From assembly GCA_964555935.1 (NCBI GenBank), contig CAZKUN010000039.1, positions 1-50,615 of the forward strand: a stretch of DNA of 50,615 nt, read 5' to 3'. The notes under the pieces were generated by a model. The model had not been told where the DNA came from, did no database searches, and saw nothing but the letters and a program-made list of their open reading frames with translations. Made by a program: the position numbers and the translations under genes. Origin of the DNA: CAZKUN01 sp964555935 (GTDB lineage Bacteria > Armatimonadota > Zipacnadia > Zipacnadales > VGFC01). How positions within the stretch are numbered: the first letter of the stretch is position 1; each line of letters begins with the position of its first letter. Shown one piece after another: positions 1 to 7,555 of this stretch.

Positions 1-37
1 CGGGCAGGCGCGTTGTGGTTTTGGCAGTAGCCTGATA

Positions 38-1906
38 CTACCTGACTGTAAACTTGCCGCTGAGGAACGTGCCGCCCGAACGCAGCCCCTCGGCGTTGAC
101 ACCGGTAACTCCCCACGTGTACGCGCGTCCGATCTCAAGGTCCAGCAGATCTCGGTCGTCCTCTGACTCGATGTTGCCCGTCTGCGGGTCGTAGTTGAGT
201 TCCGTGCCGTTCACTACATCCGAGACCCAGAACGTGCGTCCGGGATTGTCATTCTCAACCAGCATCAGGCTCACTCGGTAGGCGCCGAACTCGGGGTGCC
301 TGTGCCACTCAAACAGCAGGTCACCCTTCGGGACTTCGCCGTCGATGGCCGGTCGCACGAGTCTCAACTCGGGAGTCCATCCAAGTGGGGCCAGTTCTAC
401 CGTGCTTCCCGCTCTCACCTCGCATGAACGCCAGTTGAAGTTCGCGGAGTAGTCGGCGAAGTCAATGCCGAGGGTATTCTCCAGGCGGAACGCTCCCTCC
501 GGCGAACGAACGCGCGGCAACCTACTAAGTTGGACGGTCAGCGTGTACCGGTCCGGGATGACACCATCCATGACGAGGTTGCCACCTGCGTTCGTGGTTG
601 CTATCCATGGGGCTTCCTGACGCGCGTTGAACCGCCTGGTGTTCCCGGTGTACCGCTGAATGTAGACGTCGACAGGTACGCCGGGAGGGTAGGGCCTGCC
701 CGATACGGTCAGAGGGAGTTGAATGCGCCCGCCCTCGCCTGGCTTCGCGGCGAAGACGTGAGCGAGCGCCGGCAGTGCCCCCTCGGGGCGTTCGGCGAGC
801 ACGCCGACATACTGCTCGGGCAGTGGCACGTTTTCGATCTTGAATGGGACGCGAACATACCCATTCGTCGGCACCAGCAGGCGGCACGTTATGTCCAGGG
901 GTATATCCCCCGTGATGCCGCGGAGTATGAAGTTGTACTCGTTCCGGCCGTCCCGCGTCCCGTACATAAACGGCCCGACACCGAAGGTCCTCCGGCCGCT
1001 GGTCCAGCGAACCAACGGAGCCAGCCGACGGCGCCCCATGGGCGTGGCGGGGGCGGTCAGCTCCACATTCGGCCAGGGCTCGTAAATCGCCGCGGACAGC
1101 TCGGCCGAACTGCCGTCGACCTCGAACTTGATCGGCTCAATCCTGACGCCGCCGGCGCTCGTGACGGCATCCATGCTACCCCACGCGAGGGTCACTTCGT
1201 CAATCGTGACATCGCCGCACGCGATCAGCTCGCCCTCAATGCTGATGGATGATGCCTTTGGTGAGGGGAGCGATGTGACAACCCTTTCGATGGCAGACGT
1301 GTAGTCCGAGGTGACCCCTGATACCCTTCCCACATGTCCATCATACGTGGCCGCCTCCCACTCCCCCCCAACGTCATCGGTGATGGTCACGTCGGCACCC
1401 ATGTCCACGAAGGATGCGAACTGGGTCTCATCCGGTGCGGCGACCAGGAGAGTGATCGCCATCTGGGGCACGGGAGCTACCCCCGTGGGCGGGGAGGTCC
1501 GTCCGCCCAGGAAACTGACACCGCCAAGGGTCAAGTCAATGGCCGACACCGCGACAGTGTAATCTCCCGCCGTTGCCTGAGGCACTTCCGGGGAGATATT
1601 GAGCCGATCGGAGTAGACCCGATGCGTGCCCGGGGCAAGCTCGACGAATTCCAGGCCGGAGCGGCGGGTGAGAGCAGCAATGGCATCGTCCACCGTGCCG
1701 TCCGTGAGTCTGAGGCTATCGCCGATGATGGCAATCGCACGCTCTGAGCCATCCGTGAGGAACGTGTGTCCCGTCTGCTTGGCGACTTCATCCAGGATTA
1801 CGACGAGAGGGACGTTGGTCATGTCAATGGTGACGGCCTGACCCGATCCCGTTGCCGCGGCCGCCGCCAGCCCTGCCACGAGTGCTGCCGTCTGCATCGC
1901 TCTCAT
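38..1906 (-). CDS. Secreted STN-domain protein, third gene of an ECF sigma operon
   Basis: A 622-residue exported protein. Residues 1-24 form a signal peptide ending near SGQA. Residues about 25-96 look like an STN domain (secretin/TonB short N-terminal fold): beta strand VTIDMTNVPL, helix, and the pattern TVDDAIAALTRRSGLEF. The middle is beta-rich and not recognised. Residues about 395-460 (PYPPGVPVDVYI, then VMDGVIPDRYTLTV) resemble a carboxypeptidase-regulatory-like fold, and the last 110 residues resemble a fibronectin-III-like domain (LLFEWHRHPEFGAYRVSL, YTWGVTGVNAEG). There is no secretin pore or TonB barrel. The ATG overlaps the stop of the upstream gene as ATGA, which fixes the start. 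Inference: periplasmic or surface protein whose expression or sensing is tied to the sigma/anti-sigma pair. Domain names are pattern recognition only. Confidence 0.75.
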   Translation of the reverse strand: MRAMQTAALVAGLAAAAATGSGQAVTIDMTNVPLVVILDEVAKQTGHTFLTDGSERAIAIIGDSLRLTDGTVDDAIAALTRRSGLEFVELAPGTHRVYSDRLNISPEVPQATAGDYTVAVSAIDLTLGGVSFLGGRTSPPTGVAPVPQMAITLLVAAPDETQFASFVDMGADVTITDDVGGEWEAATYDGHVGRVSGVTSDYTSAIERVVTSLPSPKASSISIEGELIACGDVTIDEVTLAWGSMDAVTSAGGVRIEPIKFEVDGSSAELSAAIYEPWPNVELTAPATPMGRRRLAPLVRWTSGRRTFGVGPFMYGTRDGRNEYNFILRGITGDIPLDITCRLLVPTNGYVRVPFKIENVPLPEQYVGVLAERPEGALPALAHVFAAKPGEGGRIQLPLTVSGRPYPPGVPVDVYIQRYTGNTRRFNARQEAPWIATTNAGGNLVMDGVIPDRYTLTVQLSRLPRVRSPEGAFRLENTLGIDFADYSANFNWRSCEVRAGSTVELAPLGWTPELRLVRPAIDGEVPKGDLLFEWHRHPEFGAYRVSLMLVENDNPGRTFWVSDVVNGTELNYDPQTGNIESEDDRDLLDLEIGRAYTWGVTGVNAEGLRSGGTFLSGKFTVR

Positions 1907-2664
1907 GCTATCGATCCCTCCTCCACGCTCGACTGCTGTCGCTCTTCGATGACGCTCTCCGCTGGCTCGGGGCCAGACTCCGAGTGCTCCTCAAGGGCAT
2001 TGGGATGCATGGGGGCCTCAGTGCGAAAGCCGTTCGTCAGGTACGTGACCATCCGCACGAGTTCTTCTCGCGTCTCCGCATCGAGCAGCCTGACCACTTC
2101 CACGGGCGGGTTGCCATCGGGTTCGGGGTGCGCTGTCTCTACAACGTACCCGGACGGCTGTCCCTCGCCCGACAGGGGGAAGCCGGGGGTGAAGAACGAA
2201 GCCAACTCCAGGCCCGCGATCTTGGCGCCAGGCTCTGCTGTCGGCTCCGTCGGCCGGCTCGCCAGGGCTGGCCTGTAGTAGCGCTTGCGGGGTTTGCGCG
2301 CGGGAGGAGGTGGGGCAGCGGCCTCAATGGGCTCGTCGGAGGGGGCTACCGCGTCCGCGGGCTCATCCTCGCTCGGTTCAGCATGCAAGGGGACGACGCG
2401 CGAGGGGGCTGCGGCCAGCACAGGCGATTCGATGCGGTCCACCTGACGGAGGCCAATGCCGGCCAGCCAGAGCATCGCCGCCGCCACGACCGTCGCGAAC
2501 GCGCCCTGCGCCAGCCTCCACCTTGCGGCACGGACCTGTCGGTCGAGCACGTGCCGGCGCAACGATCTGACGGCCTCGTTGGGGTCGGCGTTACGCATGT
2601 CTGGCAACGCGGCCATCCATGCGTCGACGGTTCGCTCGTCATCCCGTCCATGGTCCTGGTTCAC
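1903..2664 (-). CDS. Membrane anti-sigma-like protein
   Basis: A 253-residue protein with a cytoplasmic N-terminus of about 50 charged residues, one membrane segment at about 51-72 (LAQGAFATVVAAAMLWLAGI), a Pro/Glu-rich extracytoplasmic linker (about 95-150, including a PPPP run and a basic patch) and a C-terminal tail. There is no HxxxCxxC zinc anti-sigma motif. The topology and its place directly after an ECF sigma factor are typical of anti-sigma factors. It overlaps the sigma gene by four bases at its start and the STN protein gene by four bases (ATGA) at its end, so the three are translationally coupled. Function is inferred from position and topology, not from a recognised domain. Confidence 0.65.
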   Translation of the reverse strand: MNQDHGRDDERTVDAWMAALPDMRNADPNEAVRSLRRHVLDRQVRAARWRLAQGAFATVVAAAMLWLAGIGLRQVDRIESPVLAAAPSRVVPLHAEPSEDEPADAVAPSDEPIEAAAPPPPARKPRKRYYRPALASRPTEPTAEPGAKIAGLELASFFTPGFPLSGEGQPSGYVVETAHPEPDGNPPVEVVRLLDAETREELVRMVTYLTNGFRTEAPMHPNALEEHSESGPEPAESVIEERQQSSVEEGSIA

Positions 2665-3281
2665 TTGGAGTCCTCCTCGAAGTCCACGAGTAGCTCTCGC
2701 AGTCTCGCGCGGCCTCGGCAGGCTGCCGTTCTCGCCGCGCCGGGCTTGCAGCCGAGGGTCTCGGCGATGTCATCATAGGACCACTGCATGTAGTGGAACA
2801 TGATCACGGCGCCTCGCTCTCGCTCGGGTAGCCGATGCAAAGCGGCGCGGAGTGCGCCGATCAACTCCTGGTCCTCCGCCGCCTCCGCCGGGCCCGCCTC
2901 GTCGCCAGGCACGTCCCATGACTCCGAAACGGTCCTCGTCTCGATCTTCATCACCCTCGCGCAGCGCCGCCTCACGATGGTGTAGAGCCAGGGCAAGAAG
3001 CGCGCTCCGCGGCGGTACTGCCGTCTCTGGTCGTAGAGCGTGACGAAGGCGTGCTGGGCGATGTCGCCGGCGAGGTCGTGTCTTCCCGTCATCCGGGCCG
3101 CGAAATTCGCGACTAGCCGGTAGTGCCGATGCATGAGCGCCTCGAAGGCCGCGTCGCATCCCCCGCGGGCTTCCGCCATCAGGTGCTCATCGGTGACCGC
3201 GGTCGCCCGACGGGCCGACGTCCCGGATGGGACCCCAGACGGCGCGAGTGCCTCGATAATCGCCGACACGTGTTCCGCCAT
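2661..3281 (-). CDS. ECF-type RNA polymerase sigma factor
   Basis: Sigma-70 family, ECF class, 206 residues. Region 2 lies at about 40-112 (AAFEALMHRHYRLVANFAAR, DLAGDIAQHAFVTLYDQ, FLPWLYTIVRRRCARV). Region 4 lies at about 140-200 (LHRLPERERGAVIMF, then the helix-turn-helix YDDIAETLGCKPGAARTAAC). It directs RNA polymerase to a small regulon that cannot be named from sequence. The frame also opens at a GTG at 3314, but the ATG at 3281 has a strong AGGGAGGG upstream, so I chose the ATG. First gene of a coupled three-gene operon, divergent from the PD40 gene at 3435. Confidence 0.9.
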   Translation of the reverse strand: MAEHVSAIIEALAPSGVPSGTSARRATAVTDEHLMAEARGGCDAAFEALMHRHYRLVANFAARMTGRHDLAGDIAQHAFVTLYDQRRQYRRGARFLPWLYTIVRRRCARVMKIETRTVSESWDVPGDEAGPAEAAEDQELIGALRAALHRLPERERGAVIMFHYMQWSYDDIAETLGCKPGAARTAACRGRARLRELLVDFEEDSK

Positions 3282-3434
3282 CCTCAGCTTCGCCCTCCCT
3301 GCCCTGTATTGCACCGTCGCAGCCGGATGTTACGTGGCTGAGGTTATATTCGCCGGGCACCTACGCGAACCCTGAGCGGTTTCGGGGGTTCTTAATCATT
3401 GTGTCACGTGCAATTCCCGCGGGGTGATTCCTCC

Positions 3435-4436
3435 ATGCGCAGTTCGTCGATCTATATCATCGCACTTGTCGGGGCCGTTCTCGCGCCGATTGCCTCCCAC
3501 GCTCAGGCCGAGGATTGGCTGGCGTTCAGCTCCAAGGTCAACGGAAATCGTGAGATCATGCTCGTGCGCGCCGATGGCACGGGGCTGCGGAATCTCACGA
3601 ATAACCCCGCCTTCGATGACAAGCCCTGCTGGTCGGCGGATGGAGAGCAACTCGCGTTTGTCAGCGATCGCACGGGGAACGACGAGATCTTCGTCATGAA
3701 CGTGGCGTCGGGCAAGGTCAAGAATGTCAGCAATCACGAATCGACGGACCGCGATCCGAGCTTCTCAAGTGATGGGACGCAGGTTGTTTTCGCTAGCGAA
3801 CGGACCGGCAACTCCGACCTGTTTGTCGTCCCCTCCGCTGGCGGAGCGCCGGTGAACATCACCAATGATCCCGCCTGGGACGGGCCGGCGGCGTTCTGTC
3901 CCGTGGCGCCGTGGATCAGCTTCATGTCCGACCGCAACGGCAACCAGGACATCTTCATGGTCGCGCCCGACGGCACGAACCTGCAGCAGATCACGAAGCA
4001 CGAGGCCTACGACTCCGATCCGATTTGGTCGGGAGACGGTCGCTTCATCGCGTTCTTCTCTCACCGCGAGGGGAACGTCGACGTCTTCGGAGTCGACATG
4101 GAGACGGGCCAGATGGTGAACATGAGCCGCCACCCGGACTGGGACGGCGATCCCGCTTTCTCCTCGGACGCTCAGTGGATGACGTTCGCATCGTACCGCG
4201 GGGGTAACAATGAGGTCGTGGTGGTGCCCACCGCCGGCGGCGAGGTGGTCAACCTCACCAACCACGAAGCCGATGATCATGAGCCGCGTTGGTCACCATC
4301 GGGCGAGCACATCGCGTTTCTCACCGATCGCGACGCGTACGACCGCGAGATCTACGTGATGAACGCCGACGGCTCAAACCCCATCAACGTCAGCAACTCC
4401 GTGGGCGAGGATCGTAACCACGCTTGGCGGCCGTGA
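3435..4436 (+). CDS. Secreted TolB-like PD40 beta-propeller protein
   Basis: A 333-residue exported protein. The signal peptide is residues 1-25, with a likely cut after SHAQA. The rest is a chain of about six to seven PD40/TolB-type blades with the repeating pattern W/F-S-x-D-G-x-x-(I/L)-x-F-x-S-x-R-x-G-N-x-(D/E)-(I/L)-(F/Y)-V and a closing N-(I/V)-(T/S)-N/H (for example DGRFIAFFSHREGNVDVFGV and NADGSNPINVS). This matches the propeller part of TolB, without TolB's N-terminal domain. The ATG at 3435 is chosen over an upstream ATG because it starts the signal peptide and has GGGGTGA seven bases before it. Such propellers usually bind proteins or carbohydrates in the periplasm; the partner is unknown. 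Confidence 0.85.
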   Translation: MRSSSIYIIALVGAVLAPIASHAQAEDWLAFSSKVNGNREIMLVRADGTGLRNLTNNPAFDDKPCWSADGEQLAFVSDRTGNDEIFVMNVASGKVKNVSNHESTDRDPSFSSDGTQVVFASERTGNSDLFVVPSAGGAPVNITNDPAWDGPAAFCPVAPWISFMSDRNGNQDIFMVAPDGTNLQQITKHEAYDSDPIWSGDGRFIAFFSHREGNVDVFGVDMETGQMVNMSRHPDWDGDPAFSSDAQWMTFASYRGGNNEVVVVPTAGGEVVNLTNHEADDHEPRWSPSGEHIAFLTDRDAYDREIYVMNADGSNPINVSNSVGEDRNHAWRP

Positions 4437-4671
4437 GAGGTCCGTAGCAAGTCTTGGCGAAGCGTACCCCCCAGCACCCGTGCGAGTTATTCCGCGACAT
4501 CAGCCTTCCCACGCGACCGGGCCGCCTGGCCCCCTGGCACGGGAAGGACTCGTCAGTTAGGATCGGGTACTTTGCACGCGAGCTGTGGTTTGTCGTCACG
4601 TGACTAAAAACGTCCGCGTCAGGTCTGCCGAAGGCACGGGACTCACTTCCATCCCGTTGAGGTGCTGATCG

Positions 4672-5724
4672 ATGCTGACTGACAACAACTTCGCGCGCGT
4701 GCGCAAATGCCTGATGCTCGAGGGCAAGCCAGACCGCGTTCCCACAGCCGAACTCCACGTCGACCTCGAGGTGAAGGAGGCATTCCTGGGCCGCCCAATC
4801 GCCTCGGCGCAGGATGACGTCGACTTCTGGGTCGCGGCGGGCTACGACTACATCGCGCTGTCGGCGGGGCTTCTCAACGTTGGAGGCGTGCTGTCAGGCG
4901 AAGCGACGATGCGGAAGCGACACAGTTACACCGCGTATGGCGACGGCCAGCGGGAAGTGACGTGGGCCGCCGAGGGCGAGGGCGTCATCACCACGCGCGA
5001 GCAGTTCGAGAACTTCGCGTGGCCGGCCCCGGACGACATCGACCTTGAGCATATCAAGGAGCACGCGGCTCTCCTGCCCGAGGAGATGCGCATCATTCTG
5101 ATCATCGGCAAGGTCTTCACCTCAACGTGGATGCTGATGGGGATGGAGGGATTCGGGCTGGCGTCGCGGTTCGATCCGGAGTTGCTGAACGACGTCTTCG
5201 CGCGCGTGGCCGAGATCCAGTACCGGACGTTCGAGCGAGCGCTCGACCTGCCGGGGATCGGCGCGCTGTGGATGAGCGATGATATGGCGTATGGCACGGG
5301 ATTGCTGTGTGACCCGTCGATCTTCCGCGAGCATGTATTCCCGGTCTACCGGCGGATGGGCGACCTGTGCGAGCAACTCGACTTGCCGTTTGCGCTGCAT
5401 TCCGACGGCGACCTCACGCCGCTTATGCAAGACATCGTCGACTGCAAATTCCGCGCGCTCCACCCCATCGAGCCGCAGGCCATGGATGCGAAGAAAGTCC
5501 AGGATGAATGGGGCGACAGGCTCTGTCTGATGGGCAACATAGACGTGGATCTGCTCTCGCGCGGGAGCACGGACGATGTCTCCGATGCCGTCAAGCGCAA
5601 CATCGACCTACTCGGCCGCGAGGGCGGCTACTGCGTTGGATCGGCGAACTCGGTCACCTACTATGTTCCGCTTGAGAACTACTGCGCGATGATTGAGACG
5701 TCACTTGAATATGGCAAGCTGTAG
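4672..5724 (+). CDS. Uroporphyrinogen decarboxylase (URO-D) family protein, methyltransferase-like
   Basis: A 350-residue cytoplasmic TIM-barrel protein of the URO-D superfamily, which includes HemE and the MtaA/CmuA-type corrinoid methyltransferases. It has the C-terminal signature HSDGD at about residues 243-247 and the later GNIDVDLL. The HemE-specific N-terminal substrate loop (MRQAGR) is absent, so haem synthesis is unlikely and a methyl-transfer or demethylation role is favoured. The start has GAGGTG seven bases upstream. A second family member is at 40965 and an MttB homolog at 30797, but no corrinoid protein or RamA-type activator is in the window. Substrate unknown. Confidence 0.8.
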   Translation: MLTDNNFARVRKCLMLEGKPDRVPTAELHVDLEVKEAFLGRPIASAQDDVDFWVAAGYDYIALSAGLLNVGGVLSGEATMRKRHSYTAYGDGQREVTWAAEGEGVITTREQFENFAWPAPDDIDLEHIKEHAALLPEEMRIILIIGKVFTSTWMLMGMEGFGLASRFDPELLNDVFARVAEIQYRTFERALDLPGIGALWMSDDMAYGTGLLCDPSIFREHVFPVYRRMGDLCEQLDLPFALHSDGDLTPLMQDIVDCKFRALHPIEPQAMDAKKVQDEWGDRLCLMGNIDVDLLSRGSTDDVSDAVKRNIDLLGREGGYCVGSANSVTYYVPLENYCAMIETSLEYGKL

Positions 5725-6287
5725 GACGCCGCGCTGCCCATGCCACGGTCGTCGTATCCGTCCGTGCCTGCGGATCTCCTGATCCGCTTCGTTGCCGTCG
5801 TACCGCTAAGCGCCAGCTTGGTTCCGTCGCCGTCCTTCATCCCACCTCCCACCGTCTCCCACCCGTGTCAGAGGGGATGTTGAGAAAGCCGTCCTTGCGT
5901 TCGGGACTGTCCAAGCAACGGCACGCAGTGCCCGTTGCGCAGGACTGTCCCTTGTTGGTGTGGCTTTCTCCACAGGCCCTCTGACACTAGAAGCGCTTCC
6001 AAAGTCCAAGCGTCGACGGAGAACAGGGGACAGTCCTGCGCAAACGACGCTTGGACAGTCCCAGACGGACAGCGTCGGATCTGGAGATCCGACCTACGTG
6101 GGTATTGGGACCACTTGTGGTGCTCCCAGCCTCCTCGTTCGTCGTCCTCCGTTCCCTGTGGTCAGTGGAGCGCGGACGCCCTCGTGGGCAATTCCGTCGC
6201 ATCCTGCAGAGGCGCAGAGCCGCACGTGGCGAACTGTTGAATGGCCGCGAGAGACCGTTGGGGAGACGATAGTCGGAGGTGGTTGAT
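5725..6287. other. Gene-free, palindrome-rich intergenic region
   Basis: 563 bases without a supportable gene. It holds two short REP-like hairpins, at 5770-5787 (six-base arms) and 6074-6093 (nine-base arms, two-base loop), and a nested inverted-repeat block at 5865-6062 described separately. The only gene signal is GGAGGT at 6275-6280, the ribosome binding site of the next gene. Confidence 0.75.
5865..6062. repeat. Nested inverted repeats, MITE-like palindromic block
   Basis: Exact inverted pairs: 5903-5916 with 6049-6062 (14 bases, GGGACTGTCCAAGC), 5937-5951 with 6027-6041 (15 bases, GCGCAGGACTGTCCC), 6004-6015 with 6045-6056 (12 bases), 5865-5875 with 5978-5988 (11 bases) and 5882-5890 with 5962-5970 (9 bases). 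The first two pairs are nested, as in terminal inverted repeats of a 160-base non-coding element. The last two would instead fold 5865-5988 into a long hairpin with an inner GCAACGG/CCGTTGC stem. No clear target-site duplication is visible. Confidence 0.7.
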
Positions 6288-7481
6288 GTGAGTGAGGGTG
6301 AGAAGCCGGAACGGGTCATTGAGTTGGCGGAGCAACTGCTGCGCGAGAAGCAGGCGGAAGCGGCGGTCACGATGCTTCAGCCGTGGGTCGAGGCGAACCC
6401 CGACTCGCCTGCTGGATGGGAATTGTTGGCTGTCGCGTATTGTCAGCTCGGCCGATGGGCGGAAGCGGAAGTCCCCGCTGGGCAACGAGTGCGGCTGGAG
6501 CCGGACAACGCGTCGGCGTGGTCGAACTGGGGCACGACGCTGCGGAAGAGCGGACGGCTGGACGAGGCGCGCGATGCACAGGCAAAGGCGCTTGAGATCG
6601 AGCCCGGATATGCAAGGGCGCGAACCGAATTGCGGAAGACGGAGAGGGATCGGGCGGGCGGAGACCGCGCGGGTCGCAGGCACGAGACGGCAACAGCGGT
6701 CGACGACATCACTTCGGACGATCCGCCTTGGGAGAAGTGGCACTGCCGGCGGTGCAAGGCCGAGGTGCCGAAGGACCGGGATCTCTGCGACACATGCATG
6801 GAGGCGGATCGCGTGGCGGCGGGGTCAAAGGCAGAGGCTGACCGGCAAGCCGCAGAGACAACTGCGGTGGCGCAAGCGGGGGGAGTGGCGAGCGGGGATG
6901 TGCAGAATTCGGAGTACGTAGGGTATGCGGTCCTTGGTCTGTTGTTCGGGCTATTCGCGAGCATCGGCGGGGCGGCCGTCGCCCTGATGAACAAAGACGA
7001 TGAGAGAAAGCGAAAACTCGGCTGGTGGACTGCAGCGTGGGGCGCGGGATGGTTCCTGGCTTGCATTGTCGGGTGGCAGACAGTCCTGGGGATGGTACTT
7101 GGAGGCGGAACTGGAAGTGTGGTGGCCCCGGGCGTACCGCGCACGGCGCCGGTCGTGACAGCAAGCTCCTGGGAGCCTGTGGCGTTTTGGCGGGGTTCGG
7201 GGATTAAGAACACCGATGCGTTCACCGTGCAGTCGCCATGGCGCATTGGGTGGCGGACCTGGCCGAGCGAGACGATGATGGGGATGGATGGGAACTTCAT
7301 CATCCAGGTATACGACCTCGCGAACACCAGTGGACCCATGGCGGGTCTTCCGGTCGAGGTGGCCGCGAACGTAATCGGGCGTTCCGAGGACTACAGCACG
7401 TACTACACGTCAGGCACTCTCAGGCTGGAGATCAACGCGTCGCAGGAGTATGAACTGACGGTCTACCAGGGAGTGCCGTGA
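6288..7481 (+). CDS. TPR, zinc-ribbon and two-TM membrane protein
   Basis: A 397-residue protein with an unusual order of parts. Residues 1-118 are TPR-like helices (LLREKQAEAAVTMLQPWVEA, WAEAEVPAGQRVRLEPDNAS, DEARDAQAKALEIEPGYARA). Residues 153-170 form a zinc ribbon with two CxxC pairs (CRRC and CDTC). After a charged linker come two membrane segments at about 211-235 and 245-275. The last 110 residues form a beta-rich extracytoplasmic domain (WEPVAFWRGSGIKNTDAF, LRLEINASQEYELTV). GTG at 6288 is chosen because GGAGGT lies seven bases upstream; a GTG at 6279 would overlap that site. The cytoplasmic part probably binds protein partners. No specific function can be assigned. Confidence 0.75.
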   Translation: MSEGEKPERVIELAEQLLREKQAEAAVTMLQPWVEANPDSPAGWELLAVAYCQLGRWAEAEVPAGQRVRLEPDNASAWSNWGTTLRKSGRLDEARDAQAKALEIEPGYARARTELRKTERDRAGGDRAGRRHETATAVDDITSDDPPWEKWHCRRCKAEVPKDRDLCDTCMEADRVAAGSKAEADRQAAETTAVAQAGGVASGDVQNSEYVGYAVLGLLFGLFASIGGAAVALMNKDDERKRKLGWWTAAWGAGWFLACIVGWQTVLGMVLGGGTGSVVAPGVPRTAPVVTASSWEPVAFWRGSGIKNTDAFTVQSPWRIGWRTWPSETMMGMDGNFIIQVYDLANTSGPMAGLPVEVAANVIGRSEDYSTYYTSGTLRLEINASQEYELTVYQGVP

Positions 7482-7555
7482 CGGCGAGGAGCTGGAGACG
7501 CGCGGACGCCGGCGGACGAGACGCAAGGCGACGAGAAGTGGACGGTATGCCCCTC

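Noticed and set aside
1852..2778. 308-codon open frame on the plus strand
   Set aside because: Antisense to the anti-sigma and sigma genes; Arg/Ala/Pro-rich composition without domains, typical shadow of high-GC coding DNA.
3282..3314. GTG start for the sigma factor
   Set aside because: No ribosome binding site there; ATG 3281 has AGGGAGGG upstream and fits the family.
4595..4604. GTCACGTGAC palindrome before the URO-D gene, with GTCACGTG also near 3403, as a shared operator
   Set aside because: Only two short sites with a common six-base core; chance cannot be excluded without genome-wide counts.
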